64,000 nt of DNA from an uncultured Raoultella sp. (lineage in GTDB: Bacteria > Pseudomonadota > Gammaproteobacteria > Enterobacterales > Enterobacteriaceae): the NCBI GenBank assembly GCA_900759445.1, contig CAAEVH010000024.1, positions 124,001 through 188,000 on the forward strand. Reading direction: 5' to 3'. A program made the translations under genes and the position numbers. Within the stretch, counting starts at the first letter, position 1; each line of letters opens with the position of its first letter. Below the pieces are notes generated by a model, which made no database searches, was not told where the DNA came from, and was given only the letters and a program-made list of their open reading frames with translations. This document shows positions 45,664-53,659 of the stretch, in pieces.

Positions 45664-46341
45664 ATGAAAAAAATGTTTTTTTGGTTTTTATCTTTAAATC
45701 CGGTAGAAAGGGAAATTCAAGATCCTAAAATAAAATTACTTAACAGTATGCGTGTGACATCAAAATGTCGCTTCAATAGGGCTGAGTCGTTAAAAAATAT
45801 TAGTTTCTATTCTTTTTTTACAACTACAATCCTATCCCTTGGGTTGATTTTTATTCCTTTATTCCAAATAACAGGCAGGGAGATGCATTATAGCTCCAAT
45901 GCTTTAACTGTAATTCAAATATTCTTAGCTGTTTCAGTTCTTGTTTATTCTGTGGTTATTGCAACTTCAAAATATGAACTAAGGGCAGCATTACTTGATG
46001 AATGTGGTGTTAAAATAAAAGAGCTTATCAGGAGGCTTAGAGCAGAAATTTTTGAACCTGAATCGGAGGTGGCTGTGGTTGATTTAAACAAGTACCACAA
46101 GATGTATAATAAGGTTACTTGTAGCTGTGAAAATCACAAGCGGGTCGACTATCTCTTTGCAACTTTAGAATCCCGTAATGATTTTAATATAACTGGAATT
46201 GTTAGGCTTTGGAAATTTGTTAAAGGTTATGCTATTAGATTTTTCCCATATATCATTCCAACGTTTTTGATTGTATGCGAAGTACTTTTCATTTCAGATA
46301 TTATGGGAATGACAAGTATTTTTACATCATATTTTAATTAG
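45664..46341 (+). CDS. probable SLATT-domain membrane effector
   Basis: A 225-residue membrane protein. The stretch from SKCRFNRAESLKNISFYSFF through two membrane helices (48-68 and 82-101) and then the helix YELRAALLDECGVKIKELIRRLRAEI is the SLATT layout (2TM domain associated with SMODS and SLOG). A third hydrophobic segment is at 193-212. SLATT proteins are predicted pore-forming effectors of conflict systems. ATG 45664 is preferred because AGAGGTG precedes it; ATG 45625 would add 13 residues. No nucleotide cyclase or reverse transcriptase lies beside it, so the sensor would have to be the leader or another island gene. The family call is from pattern only. Confidence 0.65.
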   Translation: MKKMFFWFLSLNPVEREIQDPKIKLLNSMRVTSKCRFNRAESLKNISFYSFFTTTILSLGLIFIPLFQITGREMHYSSNALTVIQIFLAVSVLVYSVVIATSKYELRAALLDECGVKIKELIRRLRAEIFEPESEVAVVDLNKYHKMYNKVTCSCENHKRVDYLFATLESRNDFNITGIVRLWKFVKGYAIRFFPYIIPTFLIVCEVLFISDIMGMTSIFTSYFN

Positions 46342-46460
46342 TTCATTATCAATGTATGCCATACACTAATTACATCGTATCTTTAAGGCAAAGTGAAAAA
46401 TGTAATTTGCTATTTGAGATTAAAAAATGAGCAGTGCAAAATCTCTTTTGAGTACTCCCT

Positions 46461-46552
46461 AACGATACTTAGCTTTACTGTCTCGTTTAGTATCATTTAT
46501 ATGTTGAACGAATTTAAATGATACTGTATCATTAAGTTAATTAAAATGATAC
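46461..46552. promoter_or_regulatory. cluster of AATGATAC sites, likely resolvase res/operator region
   Basis: AACGATAC (46461-46468), GTATCATT (46490-46497), AATGATAC (46517-46524), GTATCATT (46526-46533) and AATGATAC (46545-46552) occur in alternating orientation just upstream of the resolvase start. The middle pair is a palindrome with one central base. Such arrays are typical binding sites of small serine recombinases, which often repress their own promoters. Confidence 0.65.
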
Positions 46553-46575
46553 TTATCGGTAGTGGGGACAGGAAA

Positions 46576-47151
46576 ATGATTTTTGGTTATGCTCGCGTTT
46601 CAACAAAGGATCAGAACCTTGAGCGTCAGTTGGCAGTACTGGAACCTGTTTGTGACAAAATTGTTACAGAAAAGGAATCAGGAAAATCCACCAGCGAAAG
46701 ACCAGAATTATTAAACCTGCTTTCTCACCTCCGCGAGGGCGACACACTCGTTACTCATTCAATTGATCGCCTCGCACGTAATACCCGCGATTTGTTAGAG
46801 ATGATTGACAACCTCGTTGATCGTGGGATCACTGTTCAATTCCTCGCAAACTCGATGAGCTTCGACAACTCCCCACAATCCCGCCTGATCCTAACTATGA
46901 TGGGGGCTGTTGCTGAGTTTGAAAGAGGTATGATCGCATCACGCCGCAACGAGGGGATTGCCCTTGCTAAAAAGGCTAAGAAGTACAAGGGTAAGCAAAA
47001 GAACAAGGAATTACACAGCAAAATCATTGATATGCTTCAAGCCGGGAAGAACACGCCGGATGAGATCGCAAAGTTGTGTGATTGCGGCAGGGCTACAGTA
47101 TTTCGCGTGAAGAAAGAAATGCTTGCCAGTACTGGCAGTATTGAGAACTGA
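46576..47151 (+). CDS. small serine resolvase/invertase
   Basis: A 191-residue recombinase of the Tn3 resolvase/Hin invertase group. The catalytic serine is S9 in GYARVSTKDQNLERQ; SIDRLARN and GAVAEFERGMIASR are typical. A C-terminal helix-turn-helix (TPDEIAKLCDCGRATVFRVKKEM) is present. ATG 46576 with GGACAGG upstream is preferred; the frame also opens 30 bases earlier without a site. It lies at the right end of the element behind a set of AATGATAC repeats. It may resolve dimers, invert a segment, or help excision. Confidence 0.9.
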   Translation: MIFGYARVSTKDQNLERQLAVLEPVCDKIVTEKESGKSTSERPELLNLLSHLREGDTLVTHSIDRLARNTRDLLEMIDNLVDRGITVQFLANSMSFDNSPQSRLILTMMGAVAEFERGMIASRRNEGIALAKKAKKYKGKQKNKELHSKIIDMLQAGKNTPDEIAKLCDCGRATVFRVKKEMLASTGSIEN

Positions 47152-47220
47152 TATAGCGGAAGGGAGTAGGGAAAGGAGGCTGATAGTTTGGTGCTGACAG
47201 AATCCTTTCGATATCCCTGA

Positions 47221-48210
47221 ATGATTGATGTAAAAGGCTTTTTGTTTTTTAGTGTTCTTAACTTCCTTAATGTCTCCGATCTACACCTGTGCAATACCTC
47301 GGCAGCGCGCTGGCGTCGACAGGGAAAGCTTGAGCCGGCGCCATTTCACACGCCGGATATCGGGAAATGGCTTGACGGGTGGCTCGATGAGAAACAGCGC
47401 GCGCACTGGCAGGCCAACGGACAGGTGGATTTTGCCTTAACCCCCGACGGCGGACCGCGCCTTCGCGCCAGCGCATTTTCTCACGCTCGGGGTATTTCAT
47501 TAGCGCTGCGCCTGTTGCCGGAAAGCTGTCCCCGGATTGAGGCGCTGCGTGTTCCTGCGGCGCTGACGGAACTGCTGAATGAAGAAAGCGGTTTGATTCT
47601 GGTGACCGGAGCCACCGGCAGCGGTAAGTCGACCACCCTCGCGGCGATGGTCAATCATCTCAACCAGCAGCGTGAAGGGCATATTCTGACGCTTGAAGAT
47701 CCGGTGGAGTTTGTCCATCACAGCAAGCGATGTCTGATTCAACAACGTGAAATCGGACGCGACTGTCCCTCTTTTTCCACGGCGCTGCGGGGGGCGCTGC
47801 GCCAGGATCCCGATGTGATTCTGCTGGGTGAGCTGCGCGACAGCGAAACGATCCGCCTGGCGCTGACCGCTGCGGAGACCGGCCATCTGGTGATGGCCAC
47901 GCTGCATACCCGCGGCGCGGCTCAGGCGATTGAGCGTCTGGTGGATGTCTTCCCTGCGCAGGAAAAAGAACAAATACGTAGCCAGCTAGCGGGAAGTTTA
48001 TGTGCGGTGCTGGCACAAAAATTACTGCCGACAGCGTCAGAGGGAAGAGTTGCGCTATACGAGCTTTTGGTGAATACCCCGGCGGTAGCAAATTTGATTC
48101 GCGAGGGGAAAACTCATCAATTGCCGGGGGTCATGCAAACCGGTCAACAAGCCGGAATGCTGACTTTTACGCAAAGTTTTCAACAGCGTGTGGCAGCGGG
48201 TCTGTTATAA
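47221..48210 (+). CDS. yggR: YggR (PilT-like ATPase), N-terminus replaced by element sequence
   Basis: A 329-residue frame whose first 16 residues (MIDVKGFLFFSVLNFL) are encoded by element DNA; from NVSDLHLC on it is YggR. The ATPase core is intact: Walker A GATGSGKST, the Asp and His boxes (ILTLEDPVEFVHH, RQDPDVILLGELRDSETIR, MATLHTRGAA). YggR resembles PilT-type retraction ATPases, but its partner in enterics is unclear. Only about 14 native residues are lost, so the fusion could still fold. A strong AAGGAGG (47173-47179) precedes a 10-codon frame (47188-47220) whose TGA directly abuts ATG 47221, so the start may be translationally coupled. Confidence 0.85.
   Translation: MIDVKGFLFFSVLNFLNVSDLHLCNTSAARWRRQGKLEPAPFHTPDIGKWLDGWLDEKQRAHWQANGQVDFALTPDGGPRLRASAFSHARGISLALRLLPESCPRIEALRVPAALTELLNEESGLILVTGATGSGKSTTLAAMVNHLNQQREGHILTLEDPVEFVHHSKRCLIQQREIGRDCPSFSTALRGALRQDPDVILLGELRDSETIRLALTAAETGHLVMATLHTRGAAQAIERLVDVFPAQEKEQIRSQLAGSLCAVLAQKLLPTASEGRVALYELLVNTPAVANLIREGKTHQLPGVMQTGQQAGMLTFTQSFQQRVAAGLL
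47268..47275 (+). repeat. attR core of the integrated element
   Basis: TAATGTCT, identical to attL at 39582-39589. Right of it yggR resumes in frame (CCGATCTACACC, residues SDLH). Confidence 0.85.
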
Positions 48211-48544
48211 GCGCTGTTTTAATATTCAGTTTTCATACCTGAGTGTTGTTATCGTAATGTTTTATTAATGTTTGTGGTTATTATGGTTGAATATAATTTA
48301 GCCATAAATGACTACGTCAAATTAATGACGGCTGTGAAAGGGCGAGCGGCATTTCCCTCGCAGAATAAAGAAAAAATAAGATTATCTTTTGACACTTTTC
48401 ATCTCTTCGACTTATGCTGTTTATGGAAACAGGACGTTTCTTGTGAAATATTGTTTTGAAATGTAAATTTATTAATTATTTGTAATTTTAGGTTTAATTC
48501 ATTTAACCGCCATGATGGTGGGTGCTTGCTAAGGAGAGTTTTAA
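48211..48544 (+). promoter_or_regulatory. upstream region of the CsgD-like gene
   Basis: A 334-bp AT-rich intergenic region. CsgD-type genes are usually heavily regulated from long AT-rich upstream DNA, which fits. No gene is visible; a 63-codon frame at 48268 has no ribosome site. AAGGAGAG at 48531-48538 is the ribosome site for the GTG at 48545. Confidence 0.5.
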
Positions 48545-49198
48545 GTGATTAATTTTTCAGGTAATTTATCTTCTTCCCGTCAGATCGTTTTTATTACTCA
48601 TCCGTCAATTCAGAGTCAGGCATTTGCCAATTACCTGACCAATACATTGTCGGTCAGGGTGACGCTCCATAATATTAACAAACCGCTAACTCAGCGTCTG
48701 CCGAAAGAGTCGGTAATATTATTTGATATCGCCGTGTCGAATAAAAAGCTCAACGGGCTGTGGCGAGATATTATTCGATCTTGCGCGGAAAACCCGCGGC
48801 TGCTGATTATCAACAGCGCACAAAAATATGAGCTTTATGAAATGGCGCAGTGGCCAGCGCTGTATGGCGTTTTCCGCCATGACGATGATGAATCGCGTTT
48901 AATTGAGGGCGTTAAGGCCGTACTTAATGGCGAACAGACGGCTGAATTGAGCGTGATGCACCCGGCGATGTATGCCGCGGATCATACATCGATCCCGACG
49001 GAGAGTTCGCCGCTCACCGAGCGTGAATGTGAAATTCTCAATGAATTACGCTGCGGTGCAACCAATATGGATATTGCTCGCGCGCTGTTTATCAGTGAAA
49101 ACACGGTACGTACACATCTGTACAATGTTTTCCGTAAGCTGAGCGTAAAAAACCGCACCCAGGCAGTCAGCTGGGCCAATGAGCATTTACGTCACTAG
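48545..49198 (+). CDS. CsgD-like LuxR family transcriptional regulator
   Basis: A 217-residue regulator. The N-terminal ~145 residues form a receiver-like domain without a clear phospho-aspartate pocket, as in CsgD. The C-terminal LuxR helix-turn-helix is very close to CsgD (LTERECEILNELRCGATNMDIARALFISENTVRTHL split over two phrases, then VKNRTQAVSWANEHLR). The start is GTG 48545 with AAGGAGAG upstream. It is not at the csg locus but between yggR and yqgF, where E. coli K-12 has no gene. It probably governs biofilm or surface functions; targets are unknown. Confidence 0.88.
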   Translation: MINFSGNLSSSRQIVFITHPSIQSQAFANYLTNTLSVRVTLHNINKPLTQRLPKESVILFDIAVSNKKLNGLWRDIIRSCAENPRLLIINSAQKYELYEMAQWPALYGVFRHDDDESRLIEGVKAVLNGEQTAELSVMHPAMYAADHTSIPTESSPLTERECEILNELRCGATNMDIARALFISENTVRTHLYNVFRKLSVKNRTQAVSWANEHLRH

Positions 49199-49220
49199 GC
49201 ATTAAGACAGGCGAAAGAGC

Positions 49221-49252
49221 GATGGCGCCACTTCGCAGAAGAGGGCGCCATC
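49221..49252 (+). terminator. hairpin after the CsgD-like gene
   Basis: GATGGCGCC (49221-49229) and GGCGCCATC (49244-49252) form a 9-bp stem with a 14-base loop between convergent genes. Confidence 0.6.
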
Positions 49253-49270
49253 ATCATTATGGCTTCGGGA

Positions 49271-49687
49271 TCAGAAGCCCTGCTCGAAGTAGCTTTCCAG
49301 GATAATCACCGCGGAGGCAGAATCAATGCTGCCTTTGTTCAGGGCGCGGAATCCGCCGTGCTCAAATAGCCCGGCACGGGCTTCTACCGTGCTCAAACGC
49401 TCGTCGTGCAGAGTGATTTTCACCCCAAAGCGGCCGTGAATTTTATTGGCGAAGTTACGCGCGCGCGCGGTGAGCGGTTGCTCAGTCCCGTCCATATTCA
49501 GCGGCAGGCCGACGATGACAGCCTCTGGTTGCCACTCTTTAAGCAGCTTTTCGATAATGTTCCAGTCCGGTTTACCATCCTGCGCCTTCAGCGCAGGAAG
49601 AGGGCGGGCGGTCCCGGTGATGCGTTGGCCGACCGCCACGCCGATACTTTTGGTACCGAAATCAAAACCCAGCAGCGTTCCGCTCAT
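49271..49687 (-). CDS. yqgF: pre-16S rRNA nuclease YqgF (RuvX)
   Basis: A 138-residue RNase H-like nuclease that completes the 5' end of 16S r[19 protein letters not shown] carries the first catalytic Asp, and [13 protein letters not shown] and [10 protein letters not shown] the rest. ATG 49687 matches E. coli. It overlaps the stop of yqgE (TAATG), so translation is coupled. Confidence 0.95.
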   Translation of the reverse strand: MSGTLLGFDFGTKSIGVAVGQRITGTARPLPALKAQDGKPDWNIIEKLLKEWQPEAVIVGLPLNMDGTEQPLTARARNFANKIHGRFGVKITLHDERLSTVEARAGLFEHGGFRALNKGSIDSASAVIILESYFEQGF

Positions 49688-50250
49688 TACGCGTGCCCCG
49701 CTATGCCGGGCATCGTCACAATGTCGATACCGATAAGTTTTGCCGCCTCGCGCCAACGGTCGGCAATAGGCGTTTTAAACAAAATATTCTGGTCCGCCGG
49801 GGCCGTCAGCCAGGCGTTATCAAGGATTTCTTGCTCCAGCTGACCCTTTTCCCAGGAGGAATAGCCCAGGGCGACCAGCACGTTAGCCGGCTGCTTGTCC
49901 GTGCCGAGCGTTTCAAGTACGTCGCGGGAAGTGGTGATCACCGTGTTATCGGAGATGCGAATGCTGGAGGAAAAATCAGAAGGCGGTGAATGCAGAATAA
50001 AACCGCGATCTTCCGCCAGCGGCCCGCCGAGCATCACCGGCTTATCCAGACGAATCTCCGGATTGCGCGGTTCAGCGACAATGTTTAACTTTTCCAGAAT
50101 TCCGTCAATCTGCAAGTTTTCCAGCGGCTTATTGATGATAATGCCCATGGCGCCATCGTCGTTGTATTCGCAGATATAGACCACGGAGCGGCGGAATATC
50201 GGATCCTGAAGAGCAGGCATGGCAATCAGAAAGTGATGCTGTAAATTCAT
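49687..50250 (-). CDS. yqgE: UPF0301 family protein YqgE
   Basis: A 187-residue UPF0301 (DUF179) protein, full length, with [15 protein letters not shown] at the N-terminus and the GGPV-type signature [19 protein letters not shown] 50250 matches E. coli; a longer frame runs into a palindromic intergenic region. Function not established; it always sits before yqgF. Confidence 0.94.
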   Translation of the reverse strand: MNLQHHFLIAMPALQDPIFRRSVVYICEYNDDGAMGIIINKPLENLQIDGILEKLNIVAEPRNPEIRLDKPVMLGGPLAEDRGFILHSPPSDFSSSIRISDNTVITTSRDVLETLGTDKQPANVLVALGYSSWEKGQLEQEILDNAWLTAPADQNILFKTPIADRWREAAKLIGIDIVTMPGIAGHA

Positions 50251-50318
50251 TGTCAGAGGTTCTGTTCCTGGTTCAAAAAGCAGCACCCAGTATGCGGGTA
50301 AAGCAAGGACCTGTCGAT

Positions 50319-50440
50319 TCAACTTTATCTTTCAGGCGACAGGGGCGTTGATTTCCTCGCTCAACCCGGTCACATAGTGGACTATGCTCCCGGGTACTCG
50401 CTGCGTCATCGCCTGCCTGTAGCCTGAAATCTTTCGTTGA
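50319..50440. repeat. 122-bp palindromic intergenic element
   Basis: Imperfect 25-bp terminal inverted arms (50319-50343 and 50416-50440, matching in 18 of 25 positions, core TTTCAGGC and ACAGG) enclose a region with GACCGGGTTGAG-type secondary structure. The size and form suggest a dispersed enterobacterial repeat, but it is neither ERIC nor REP by sequence. Confidence 0.55.
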
Positions 50441-50489
50441 ATCAGAAGATTTTGCAGACTAACGATACGGGTCGTTAGCCTGAATGATC

Positions 50490-51437
50490 CTATTTTCCGA
50501 GGCGCTTCTCGATAGCGTCCATCAGCATACCGGTGATGGAGATCGGGAACGCCGCTTCAATTTCACGCACGCAGGTTGGGCTGGTGACGTTAATTTCCGT
50601 CAGACGATCGCCGATGATATCCAGACCGACGAAGATCAGCCCTTTAGCTTTCAGCGTTGGCCCGACGCGGCGCGCAATGGCCCAGTCGCTATCGCTCAGC
50701 GGACGTGCTTCGCCGCGGCCACCGGCAGCAAGATTACCGCGGGTTTCACCACCCTGTGGGATACGCGCCAGGCAATAAGGCACTGGCTCACCGTCGACAA
50801 CCAGCACGCGCTTATCGCCATCTTTAATTGCCGGCAGGTAGTTCTGCGCCATGCAGTAACGGCTGCCCAGCTCGGTCAGGGTTTCCGCAATGACCGGCAG
50901 GTTAGGATCGCCCTCTTTCACGCGGAAAATAGAGGTACCGCCCATGCCGTCCAGCGGTTTCAGAATAATGTCGCCGTGTTTTTCCCAGAAGGCTTTCAGC
51001 TGGGCCTTATTGCGGGTCACCAGCGTTTCCGGAGTCAGGTCGGCAAACCAGGCGGTAAACAGCTTCTCGTTACAGTCGCGCAGGCTCTGCGGCTTGTTGA
51101 CGATCAGCGTGCCTTTATCTTCGGCACGTTCAAGAATATAGGTCGCGTAAATAAACTCGGTATCGAACGGCGGATCCTTACGCATCAGAATGACGTCGAG
51201 ATCCGCCAGCGGCAGATCCTGCTCACCGGTAAACTCATACCACTTATCGTAATTCTGCTCCACGCTGAGCTTGCGCGTGCGGGCGCGGGCTTCCCCGTTG
51301 ATTAAGTACAGGTCGTTCATCTCCATATAATGGAGTTCATAGCCGCGACGCTGCGCTTCCAGCAACATAGCGAAGCTGGTGTCTTTCTTGATGTTGATGG
51401 TTGCGATGGGGTCCATCACGATGCCGAGCTTGATCAT
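50490..51437 (-). CDS. gshB: glutathione synthetase
   Basis: A 315-residue ATP-grasp ligase that adds glycine to gamma-glutamylcysteine. The signature MDPIATINIKKDTSFAML begins the protein, with the ATP-binding DIILKPLDGMGGTSIFRV and the C-terminal EINVTSPTCVREIE. Full length. In the usual order rsmE-gshB-yqgE-yqgF. Confidence 0.97.
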   Translation of the reverse strand: MIKLGIVMDPIATINIKKDTSFAMLLEAQRRGYELHYMEMNDLYLINGEARARTRKLSVEQNYDKWYEFTGEQDLPLADLDVILMRKDPPFDTEFIYATYILERAEDKGTLIVNKPQSLRDCNEKLFTAWFADLTPETLVTRNKAQLKAFWEKHGDIILKPLDGMGGTSIFRVKEGDPNLPVIAETLTELGSRYCMAQNYLPAIKDGDKRVLVVDGEPVPYCLARIPQGGETRGNLAAGGRGEARPLSDSDWAIARRVGPTLKAKGLIFVGLDIIGDRLTEINVTSPTCVREIEAAFPISITGMLMDAIEKRLGK

Positions 51438-51457
51438 GGTTATTCTCCGTTAACGCT

Positions 51458-52189
51458 TCAACCTAAGTCGCCAAAACGCACCTGCAGGGCGGTAATGGCA
51501 GTGAGCGCAGTTGTCTCTGTACGCAGAACGCGCGGTCCCAACAGAATATCAGTAAACTGGTAGCGAGCGGTCATCGCAATCTCTTCCGCTGACAGGCCGC
51601 CTTCCGGGCCAATCAGCAAACGAACGCGTTCAACCGGCAACGGCAGCGTGTTGATACTGGCGCTGGCGCGCGGGTGCAGATTGAGCTTCAGGCCATTATC
51701 CTGCTCAGCACACCAGGCCTCCAGCTGCATCGCCGGGCGAATCTCCGGCACCACGTTGCGGCCGCTCTGCTCGCAGGCGGCGATGGCGATTTTTTGCCAC
51801 TGCTGGATCTTTTTCTGCAAACGTTCGGCATCCAGTTTAACGCCGCAGCGCTCGGAAAACAGTGGCGTTATGAGGCTTACACCGAGTTCAATCGATTTCT
51901 GGATGGTGAACTCCATCTTTTCGCCGCGCGACATCACCTGGCCCAGATGAATATGCAGAGGGGATTCGCGATCGTCGGTCTCGCTGCCGATCACGTCAAC
52001 TAACACGTTTTTCTTTCCGGCTTCGGCGATCACGGCATCGAAAACCTGATTGCTGCCGTCAAAAAGCTGGATTGCCTGGCCTTTGCCCATACGTAATACG
52101 CGGCCAACGTGATTGGCGGCATCGTCAGAGAGGGCGATTTGACTACCTACGGTAACAGGTTCCGGGTGGTGGATGCGAGGGATGCGCAT
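51458..52189 (-). CDS. rsmE: 16S rRNA (uracil1498-N3)-methyltransferase
   Basis: A 243-residue SPOUT methyltransferase. The N-terminal PUA-like part is followed by the knotted SAM-binding domain with [18 protein letters not shown] sequence ([16 protein letters not shown]) and [19 protein letters not shown] 52189 ([11 protein letters not shown]) matches E. coli. It lies 20 bases before gshB. Confidence 0.96.
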   Translation of the reverse strand: MRIPRIHHPEPVTVGSQIALSDDAANHVGRVLRMGKGQAIQLFDGSNQVFDAVIAEAGKKNVLVDVIGSETDDRESPLHIHLGQVMSRGEKMEFTIQKSIELGVSLITPLFSERCGVKLDAERLQKKIQQWQKIAIAACEQSGRNVVPEIRPAMQLEAWCAEQDNGLKLNLHPRASASINTLPLPVERVRLLIGPEGGLSAEEIAMTARYQFTDILLGPRVLRTETTALTAITALQVRFGDLG

Positions 52190-52210
52190 GCTGGCTATTC
52201 CGTTCTTCGC

Positions 52211-52251
52211 GCAGGTGCCGCTTTTCCATGTCGGGGGAAAGCGGCACCTGC
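52211..52251 (-). terminator. terminator after endA
   Basis: GCAGGTGCCGCTTT (52211-52224) and AAAGCGGCACCTGC (52238-52251) form a perfect 14-bp stem between the endA stop and rsmE. Confidence 0.75.
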
Positions 52252-52277
52252 AAATTAACAATTGCCGCTAGTGTAGG

Positions 52278-52985
52278 TTAGCTCTTTTGCGCCTGGCAAG
52301 CTTGCTGGACGTACGGATTGTGGTTGCCCTGTACTTTAGCGATGCGCTCGTCGCGTTCGCACTCCCAGGAGGTGACCGGATACATCTTATCCCAGGCGGT
52401 AAAAAGCTGGGTTTGCTGGCGGGAGAGGGTCAACTGATAAGTATCGCGCATATAGAAGTAGGTGCGGGCGATAGAACCGCGGGCGCGAGCGGGCGGCTCG
52501 GCAACCTTATCCTTAAAGTCGACCTTCATGGCGCACTGGCCGTACTGGCCTTCGCCGCCGTTCCACTGGCCATACATAAAGTTGGCGCGGTCGCCGTTAA
52601 CTTCGCCCACCGCCGGCTGCAGGTTGTGCATATCGCTTTCCATCTTGCGATAGACCGGATCTTTGGCGCAGTTTTTCCGTCCGCCGTCCTGCCAGCACTG
52701 GCGCTGGTGGCCAAACTGCCAGGCTGGAACGACGTGTTCCCACTCGACCCGACTGGCGCGGTTTTCATTTTTACGCACTTTATAACCGCAGGACTCCAGA
52801 TCGATAACGCCTTTTTTCCCCTGCCAGTCAATTTTACAGCCGCAGTAGAAATCGCCGGGGACATCGGCATTGACCTTTACCCCGGCGGCTTTCGCCTGGG
52901 AGAAACTGTTGATTCCTTCGGCCGCGACCTGGCCGCTACAGGCGGCGGTCAGAAACGCCGCGGCAAAAATATAAATACGGGACAT
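52278..52985 (-). CDS. endA: DNA-specific endonuclease I
   Basis: A 235-residue periplasmic nuclease with a signal peptide ending near VAA-EGINSF. The catalytic beta-beta-alpha-metal motif is in [18 protein letters not shown] with later [13 protein letters not shown]. Eight or more cysteines fit the disulfide pattern of EndA. ATG 52985 ([11 protein letters not shown]) was chosen because it gives a proper signal peptide. Confidence 0.96.
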   Translation of the reverse strand: MSRIYIFAAAFLTAACSGQVAAEGINSFSQAKAAGVKVNADVPGDFYCGCKIDWQGKKGVIDLESCGYKVRKNENRASRVEWEHVVPAWQFGHQRQCWQDGGRKNCAKDPVYRKMESDMHNLQPAVGEVNGDRANFMYGQWNGGEGQYGQCAMKVDFKDKVAEPPARARGSIARTYFYMRDTYQLTLSRQQTQLFTAWDKMYPVTSWECERDERIAKVQGNHNPYVQQACQAQKS

Positions 52986-53079
52986 CGTGAACTCCGTGTC
53001 AAAACGAGCCCGCAACGTAGCGAATGCGATTGTCAGATGCAATCAGTCAGATCAGAAAATTTCCAGTTGTACCCGATAT

Positions 53080-53580
53080 TTACTCTTCAGCGACCAGCAG
53101 ATCGCCGCAGCGAACGCAGCGGTAAGTCGCTTCTCCCCGCACGACACGGTTGTGGCGACGGACGGTAAGCTGATGCTGCTGGCACTGGCAGCGGTAGGGA
53201 AAGGTGTTCTGGCGAACGGAGTCGAGTTCGAAACGATGGGTGCGGCGGGCGGCGACGCCGAGTACGCTCTCCATCATCCATTTCCACTCTTTGCCGTGCG
53301 GCGCCACGCGGCCGAAGTGTTTCCACACCAGCAGGTGCGCCAGTTCATGCGGGACGACCTCATCGATAAAGGCCTGCTGGTTTTCCAGCAGCAGTACCGG
53401 GTTGAGGCGAATTTCGTTCTTTTCCAGCCATGCGGTACCGGCGGAGGTGCCGCGCTGCTGATAGACCAGGCTCGGTTCCGGGTACTGACGGCCAAGCCTG
53501 AGGTTGGCCTGGGCGAGCTTTTCCCGCAGGCTGCGCATAATGGCCTGCTGAATGGCGATGGGAATTCGGGGCGTTTTCAT
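53080..53580 (-). CDS. sprT: SprT family zinc metalloprotease
   Basis: A 166-residue SprT-like protein. The zinc motif HELAH is in [17 protein letters not shown], and a C-terminal zinc ribbon is formed by YRCQCQQHQ and [10 protein letters not shown]. Length matches E. coli SprT. Cellular role is unclear in bacteria. It lies between endA and galP as in E. coli. Confidence 0.95.
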   Translation of the reverse strand: MKTPRIPIAIQQAIMRSLREKLAQANLRLGRQYPEPSLVYQQRGTSAGTAWLEKNEIRLNPVLLLENQQAFIDEVVPHELAHLLVWKHFGRVAPHGKEWKWMMESVLGVAARRTHRFELDSVRQNTFPYRCQCQQHQLTVRRHNRVVRGEATYRCVRCGDLLVAEE

Positions 53581-53624
53581 AGCGCCAGAGGATAGTGCGC
53601 CGTGAAGGGGAGAGCAAGAGGCAG

Positions 53625-53653
53625 ACGCTTCCTCCCGCGAGAGGAGGAAGCGT
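53625..53653. terminator. terminator between galP and sprT
   Basis: ACGCTTCCTCC (53625-53635) and GGAGGAAGCGT (53643-53653) form an 11-bp stem with a 7-base loop just past the galP stop. Confidence 0.75.
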
Positions 53654-53659
53654 TAACGG

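Larger units (their letters stand above)
39582..47275. mobile_element. 7.7-kb integrative element inserted in yggR
   Basis: An AT-rich island between an 8-bp direct repeat, inside codon 15 of yggR. Removing one repeat plus the interior restores a continuous frame reading KHNVSDLHLC across the join, as in intact YggR. Content in order: large serine recombinase, a 158-residue basic protein, a 680-bp non-coding region with an interrupted inverted repeat, a membrane/coiled-coil protein, a small secreted protein, a HEPN-like protein, a structured non-coding leader, a SLATT-like membrane protein, and a small resolvase. There are no capsid, tail, replication or conjugation genes, so it is neither a complete phage nor a conjugative element. 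It may be a satellite or a defence island. Confidence 0.9.

Noticed and set aside
39582..47275. The island as a degraded prophage
   Set aside because: No capsid, terminase, tail, lysis or repressor genes are present, even as fragments; the recombinase is the only phage-like gene.
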